DNA from: Dipteronia dyeriana
Lineage: Eukaryota; Streptophyta; Magnoliopsida; Sapindales; Sapindaceae
NCBI GenBank assembly: GCA_032871835.1
Contig: CM065299.1
Span: forward strand, 3,443,001-3,507,000
DNA: 64,000 nt
Direction: 5' to 3'
Shown piece by piece: positions 59,301 to 64,000 of the stretch. The translations under genes were made by a program, and so were the position numbers. Under the pieces are notes generated by a model, which was not told where the DNA came from, ran no database searches, and saw nothing but the letters and a program-made list of their open reading frames with translations. Numbering within the stretch: position 1 is the stretch's first letter; the number at the start of each line of letters is the position of its first letter.

Positions 59301-60511
59301 AGGACTAGAGAGCTTATTGATAAATCGACTTTGTCATTTATGAATGTTGTATATGTATCCATCAAGAGGTTGTTTACTGGGGAAAGATATGTGCAGGATG
59401 GTGGTGGATGTTGGTGTCCGAAGCAAATGAATTTGTTAAAGGTACAGTGTCAGGGTACATGTTGGGATCATGAGTTAAATTATAGAAGCAGGCTCTTAAT
59501 TCCTGGAGAGTTGTTAGGATTTCATGGTATTGCAGATTAAGTGTGCTTGGGTGGAGGAAGTGGATTTTGTTGAAGTCGCTGATCCACAAATGTGGTTTCA
59601 AACTTTTGTATGTGTCAGGATATTTACTTGAAGGGTCATGTGACTGAATATGCAACCACTGCTCTCTTATCCTGAAATTACAAATTACCTCACTTAGCTG
59701 CCAGAGTGCCAATCATGGATTTCATGAACTAAATTTACAAGGAAGTTGATAGATGTTGATGCCATAACACCTTTTGCATCAACCAAACACTATTTCATTT
59801 TGAAAAATGCTTTCTCCTATACTGTATTGCTTCGTATTACTGGTCATTTATTTAACGAAAGAATTTCATTTGGTTTCAAAGAGGAAAGTGGAAATAATTG
59901 GGAAAACTTCCTTGCTGCATCTTGAGAGCCATATTGCACTTGCTCATTTGAAAACCTGTTTTGTTTCTATGCAGGATTCTTTACATTTATAGTGTAAACA
60001 TCATTAAAGATAAAGTTTGATTTAAAATAATTGTTTCTTGTTTCATTTGTCCCCTGTTTTCAGGATTTCTGATGTGAATGCAAAAGACAACGATGTTCCC
60101 ACAGCAACTACAAGATCAACGACTGACAATGTAGAGACGATAATCTCACAGATGCATGATCTTTCATTCATGCTTGAAAGCAATCTCTCAATACCCCAAA
60201 AACAAGATGAGTTTCATTCATTTTCTAAAGGTTGAGACCCTGATTGTTTTATTTATTTTTTTCTTATATATTGTATGTTGTCCGATATGTATTCTAGTTC
60301 GAATCGATCCTTATACCGGTATTCTTTATTTTATTAAGCTTCCATACGGCTTGATCTTCTAGTTTTTCCTTGATTTTTTTTTCTTTCTGCAAACATCTGT
60401 TTTCTCTTTGGTGTACTGTTAGCGAGATTGGAAAAGCATACAATTGATGAATTGAATACTTCAACAAAAAACTTCTCTTTGCAGACTTTTTTTTGTGCTT
60501 CTATATTTTAG
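56364..60511 (+). CDS. Unrecognised acidic repeat protein with N-terminal zinc ribbon and five WNDF motifs
   Basis: Four exons fit: 56364-56690, 56919-58834, 60064-60230 and 60423-60511 (832 aa). If the last intron is kept, the protein stops at 60235 (804 aa). The first 109 residues carry a CxxC...CxxC zinc ribbon (Cys56, 59, 72, 75) and a conserved-looking KTTFGCSWLLNSLNLD stretch. The rest is Asp/Glu/Ser-rich and probably disordered. Three exact-length 17-aa repeats of the type EESKSVDPVVKSSVDLF (57348-57500) are followed by five ~75-aa units, each with FD-x-WNDF-x-SS (Trp codons at 57743, 57942, 58173, 58398 and 58617). Intervening Q-rich motifs such as GWFQDNQWQ separate the units. WNDF fits the WxxF pattern bound by clathrin-adaptor appendages, but that function is only a guess. 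I cannot name the family. Similar plant proteins are often labelled dentin sialophosphoprotein-like. Confidence 0.8.
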
Positions 60512-60907
60512 ATTCGGCATCACATCATGATTAACCAAAATCCATATTACTGCAACTCTGCAAGCTATAAGCTCTTGTTACAGCAAATGCTATACAATTT
60601 CTGTTTCAAAGAAGATCAGCTTTCCAGTTAGAAGGGTTATTTCAAATATACCAAGCAGCAATTAAGGCTTATATTTGGTTTACACTTGAAGATGCACAGT
60701 TTGGGGTTAGTGTTTTGAACACACACGGTATCAGTCTACAGTACAGAGTATAACCAATACGTATGTATTAGACTTGGTTGCCGTAGATGATTAATCGTAC
60801 TTGCGTAGCCTCCGGTGCGTTGCTCTATTGGTGATTATTGCCTCTGGTGCATTGCTCTAGAAGTGACTCTTCTAATTAGAGTGTCAAGGCCATTTGTGAC
60901 TACCGGG
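60512..60907. other. Convergent intergenic region between genes 9 and 10
   Basis: About 400 bp of 3' sequence separates two convergently transcribed genes. The repeated phrase 'cctccggtgcgttgctctat'/'cctctggtgcattgctctag' (60810-60860) is a small tandem duplication. No other feature. Confidence 0.5.
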
Positions 60908-62799
60908 TCATCCTACAGTTTTGGGAAAATAGAATTTCATGTATATATACAATAATAATCTAAACTTGAGAGAGTAAGTAGCTGAAAACGAAGAACAAAC
61001 AAAGGTTTTCGAAGTAGTACGTACTATTTGCCTCAACAAGGTGCGGCATCTTAAAATGTGAGGAAGTCTACTTGTTAGTGCATCAAGTGCCCTGCAATTT
61101 CACAAGCAGAATTGAACACGAACAAGCAAGCAAATTAATTGATTGTACATATGTTGAAGAAAAGAAAAGAAAAAAAAAATCCACAAGTGCATCAATGTTT
61201 ATACTTGCAAACTAACTCACCCCGTATTTTCGGTGAGCCGAAGACAACACAGAATTACTTGTTTTAGCAGCTCCGGTGAGGGTTCCACAGCAAGTTGTTT
61301 AATCAGGGATTCTAAAGCTACATGTACTGAATCGAACCTGGCTGCGTTACTACAGAAATGGTTCAACGCTGCATCATTCTCCAAGATTTTACGAATTATA
61401 TTCAGGGCAGCCTGTATGTAGAACCAGATATTATTTTTGAAAGTTTCTTACAATTATATCAATCAAACATTCAAATGATCAAGAAATTAAGGTGGAGTTC
61501 AGTCACTTTACTGATTTTGATTTGGCATTGCCAAACTTCATGCAGGTTATGCAACAAGGCAATATTTTGGTCTCAAGGAGTTTGACAACTTGATCATCAT
61601 CAAATTCAACACCATGCTGATGCTGTGGAAATTAGAAACGATTCTAGTTAATTCTTGTCATTTTCACAAACACTTAAACACATCTATATAGAGTAAGAAC
61701 AGAATCACAGATGAATCTGATCGAGAAATGTACGTACTGTCAGTAGGCCATCGAAAACACTTAAGCTGCCAGTCCTTAGAGTTTCATGAGGCTTGTTGCC
61801 CTGGATCTTAGTTTCCATAAACGGGTAAATAAACGATAAGATTTCGCCTGCAAAAGATGAAATTCAATCAACATTGATCTCCAGGACAAGTACTCCATAT
61901 ATTGAAGAGTTAGAAAAATGTACTTCTGAGAAACCGAGTCCTGGTATCCGGATGTGAAGCTATACACTGTAAAAACAAAAATAATAACACAATGGCTAAT
62001 TAGTTTCTTGTAAATTGAAACATTTGAAGAAGAAGATATAGCTATTGATCTGAGAAGAATATATATATATAACCTTGAATAGACAAACAGCATGATTAGC
62101 TCGATTCGATATCTTTTGGGTAAGATTTGGAGTTGATAGTAACCTGTATACTGATATTATTTCCTGAATTTACAATCAAAATCAAATATCAGTCTTTAGA
62201 TACACGTGAGAAAATCTGAGCACGAGACCCGTTTTTGAAGAACAAAATGCTATTATACTTACCATTAGAAGTATAAAAACTGTATTAACAGAGTTCCACA
62301 ACAATGGCGCCAAATTTTCACCACTTTCCATTTTCTGGAAAAAGAAGGTAATTAATTAGTGATCTTGATCAAGAACTTAATTAATTATCAGCTAATTACT
62401 TCTTTTTCTAATTAAACAAACAATATCACTACTGATCATCACAACAAATTAATGAAACTATATATGGTCTACTGTTTGTTAACCAAGAAAACAAAAAGAA
62501 AGGGTTGCACGTAATTACCTATTAACTTACTTATTTCTTTCTCCTCTAACTTTCCCACTTCGATTTTCTCAATAACCAGACAGACTTTTGTTTTTGTAAG
62601 AGAAAATGTACGTGTAAGTGCGTACCTTGAAGATGGCAGCGAGAGTATTGTCTCGTTTTTCAGGAATCAGCAGGAGTGACTCGATTAACTTCTCCACGTC
62701 GGAAGGCACCATATTGATCGAGCCTTCTTGTCCCGATGGATTTGCTGGAGACGTAGTGCTTGTACTTGCTACTGCTGATGATTTTTGCAGGTCCGCCAT
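60908..62799 (-). CDS. Diverged CCR4-NOT complex subunit 9 (CNOT9/CAF40/Rcd1-like)
   Basis: Seven minus-strand exons: 62799-62626, 62334-62263, 62163-62074, 61966-61924, 61847-61738, 61622-61512, 61411-61221, plus a terminal exon 61091-60908 whose end is less certain (about 324 aa). CNOT9 is an armadillo-repeat subunit of the CCR4-NOT deadenylase, binding the NOT1 scaffold and mRNA regulators. The order of conserved blocks is right: NLAPLLWNSVNTVFILLMEI, LLSTPNLTQKISNRANHAVCLFKCIASHPDTRTRFL, a weak IYPFMETK equivalent of LYPFLNT, FDDDQVVKLLETKILPCCITCMKFGNAKSKS, ALNIIRKILENDAALNHFC, and LLKQVILCCLRLTEN. Residues that are nearly invariant in canonical CNOT9 are replaced in the central part. 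All splice phases agree and no stop interrupts it, so it looks functional but fast-evolving, like the Arabidopsis paralogue At2g32550. The C-terminus after ALDALTSRLP departs from the family. Confidence 0.85.
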
Positions 62800-62984
62800 T
62801 GTTGTTTCCTTCAAGAAATCTTTTTTGTTTTCTTCAGTTGATCAGTTGCAGAGTCATGAAGACGATCCAACGTTGCCCTTTAACCGTTTTAACGGACTTT
62901 TTTTTCCTTATATTGGCGAGAAATTAATGGCTTTATTAGTATTCCTATAATTGAGTTTATTAATTAGGATATTCAAATTTTAGT

Positions 62985-64000
62985 CCCTCTAGTTTGTGTT
63001 TATCTGAGTTTGGCTCACTAGTATTTTGAATTACTAATTTTAATCCTTCTGTCAGATTTTCCGTGAAATAAGGCAGAATGACGTTGTCAGACCGTGTGAT
63101 GACCGATATACCCTTACTAATTTTTTTTATTTATAAAAGACAGTTATACTTAATGACCATTTTACCCTTATTTTTATATTTAATTAAATATAAAAAAACA
63201 ATAACAAATTGAATTTAAAATAAAAATATATAAAAAACAAATTAAATCTTTACCCACCATCAACCATCGATTCAATCTTCAACATTCAACCCTTAAACCT
63301 CCATCTTCAACAACCTTCAACCCTAGAAAAAGAAAAAGAAATTAAAAAACTCATCAGCATCGTACAAAATAAAATAAAACCATCATCGATCATCGCCATA
63401 ATCATCTACCATCACCACATCGATCATTACCATCGCCATTATCACCATCATCGATCATAACCATCATGATCGATCATCACCACCAGAACTTCCATTCATC
63501 ATCATTATCACCAGAACTTTCAATTTTTCTAATCAACATCAACAAAAATTGAAGAAAAATAAATTGGGCCCATCGAATTTGAATCCATCAAGCATCACAC
63601 CGCCACCACACCACCAATATCATCAACTGCATATCTGTCATCTCTAGTGCTAAACTGGTGCAGATCTGGGTTCACCAGCCACCCACCACGCTCCACCACC
63701 CCACCAAATCCAACCCCAGCCGATGGGCAAATAAACTCAAACCATGTACCTAAAAAAAGATAAGAGAAGGAGAGAGAGAGAGTGAGAAGAGACGGAGAGA
63801 AAGAGATGAATCAGGGAAAGAGATGGAGAGAAACTGAGAGTGAATGAGAGAGAATTGTGGAGACTGAGAGTGAGAGAGATGAATCGGACGGTGAGACTGA
63901 GAGTGAGGGAGAGAGAAAGAGATTAAAATTTTAGTTGTTTTTTTTTATTTAATTAAATTTATTAATTTAAATCATTTAATATATGTATATTATTTTATTT
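62985..64000. mobile_element. Left end of a second MULE-like element (runs out of the window)
   Basis: From about 62985 the pattern 'ttttagtccctctagtttgtg', then 'ccttctgtcagattttccgtgaa' and 'tatacccttacta', resembles the TIR of the element at 43024. As there, it is followed by a CCATCA-rich interior (63240-63720) and a GA-rich stretch. The right end is outside the window, so the call rests on architecture. Confidence 0.5.

Noticed and set aside
61776..62093. 105-codon minus-strand ORF, apparently a separate small protein, or a frameshift in the CNOT9-like gene
   Set aside because: It reads through an intron of the CNOT9-like gene in another frame; proper splicing at 61924 and 61847 restores family sequence, so neither a new gene nor a pseudogene call is justified.

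Overview
The window is nuclear DNA of a flowering plant, almost certainly a eudicot. Intergenic DNA is AT-rich, genes are split by GT-AG introns, and every recognisable protein is a plant family. It holds ten protein-coding genes, and spliced models with consistent phases could be assembled by hand for all of them. I saw no bacterial-type operons, CRISPR arrays, rRNA genes or convincing tRNA genes.

Layout on the + strand unless noted: (1) 3083-8557, LysM receptor-like kinase of the CERK1/NFR1 type, 12 exons, 628 aa. (2) 13125-14751, RNase III-like RTL1, 3 exons, 297 aa. (3) 16100-18536, UFD1-domain protein with C-terminal zinc fingers, 571 aa. (4) 21196-26419, OSCA1/CSC1-like mechanosensitive/hyperosmolality channel, 757 aa. 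(5) 27745-31435, DUF212 acid phosphatase/haloperoxidase-related membrane protein, 180 aa. (6) 32808-37922, condensin subunit CAP-H, 669 aa. (7) 45759-50127, CYP74B fatty acid hydroperoxide lyase, 517 aa with one 2.8-kb intron. (8) 52903-55033 minus, DUF1068 (ELMO/NKS1-type) protein, 187 aa. (9) 56364-60511, an unrecognised acidic repeat protein with an N-terminal zinc ribbon. (10) 60908-62799 minus, a diverged CCR4-NOT subunit 9 (Rcd1/CAF40) protein.

The gene order looks like an ancestral eudicot block. From memory, the Arabidopsis relatives fall in three places: At3g216xx (CERK1, OSCA, DUF212), At4g154xx (RTL1, UFD1-like, OSCA, HPL) and At2g325xx (CAP-H, DUF1068, Rcd1-like). The window appears to keep together what genome duplication and gene loss split among three Arabidopsis segments. 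The genes are functionally mixed (chitin/symbiosis perception, RNA silencing, ubiquitin, osmosensing, chromosome condensation, oxylipin volatiles, Golgi, mRNA decay). Their proximity looks historical rather than a pathway cluster.

Intergenic DNA carries transposon debris: a TRIM-like LTR with a tRNA-Met primer site at the left edge, an 870-bp solo Copia-type LTR, several MITEs, and a 7.8-kb repeat-rich gap (37.9-45.7 kb). That gap holds a long inverted repeat, a 244-bp triplication, a degenerate segmental duplication and a complete 1.6-kb MULE-like element with a 9-bp target-site duplication. A second MULE-like end closes the window.

The most useful second looks are the 5-nt micro-exon and YAQ motif of the LysM kinase, the five-fold WNDF repeat of the unknown protein, mitotic MSA boxes upstream of CAP-H, W-boxes upstream of the LysM kinase, and the synteny mosaic.
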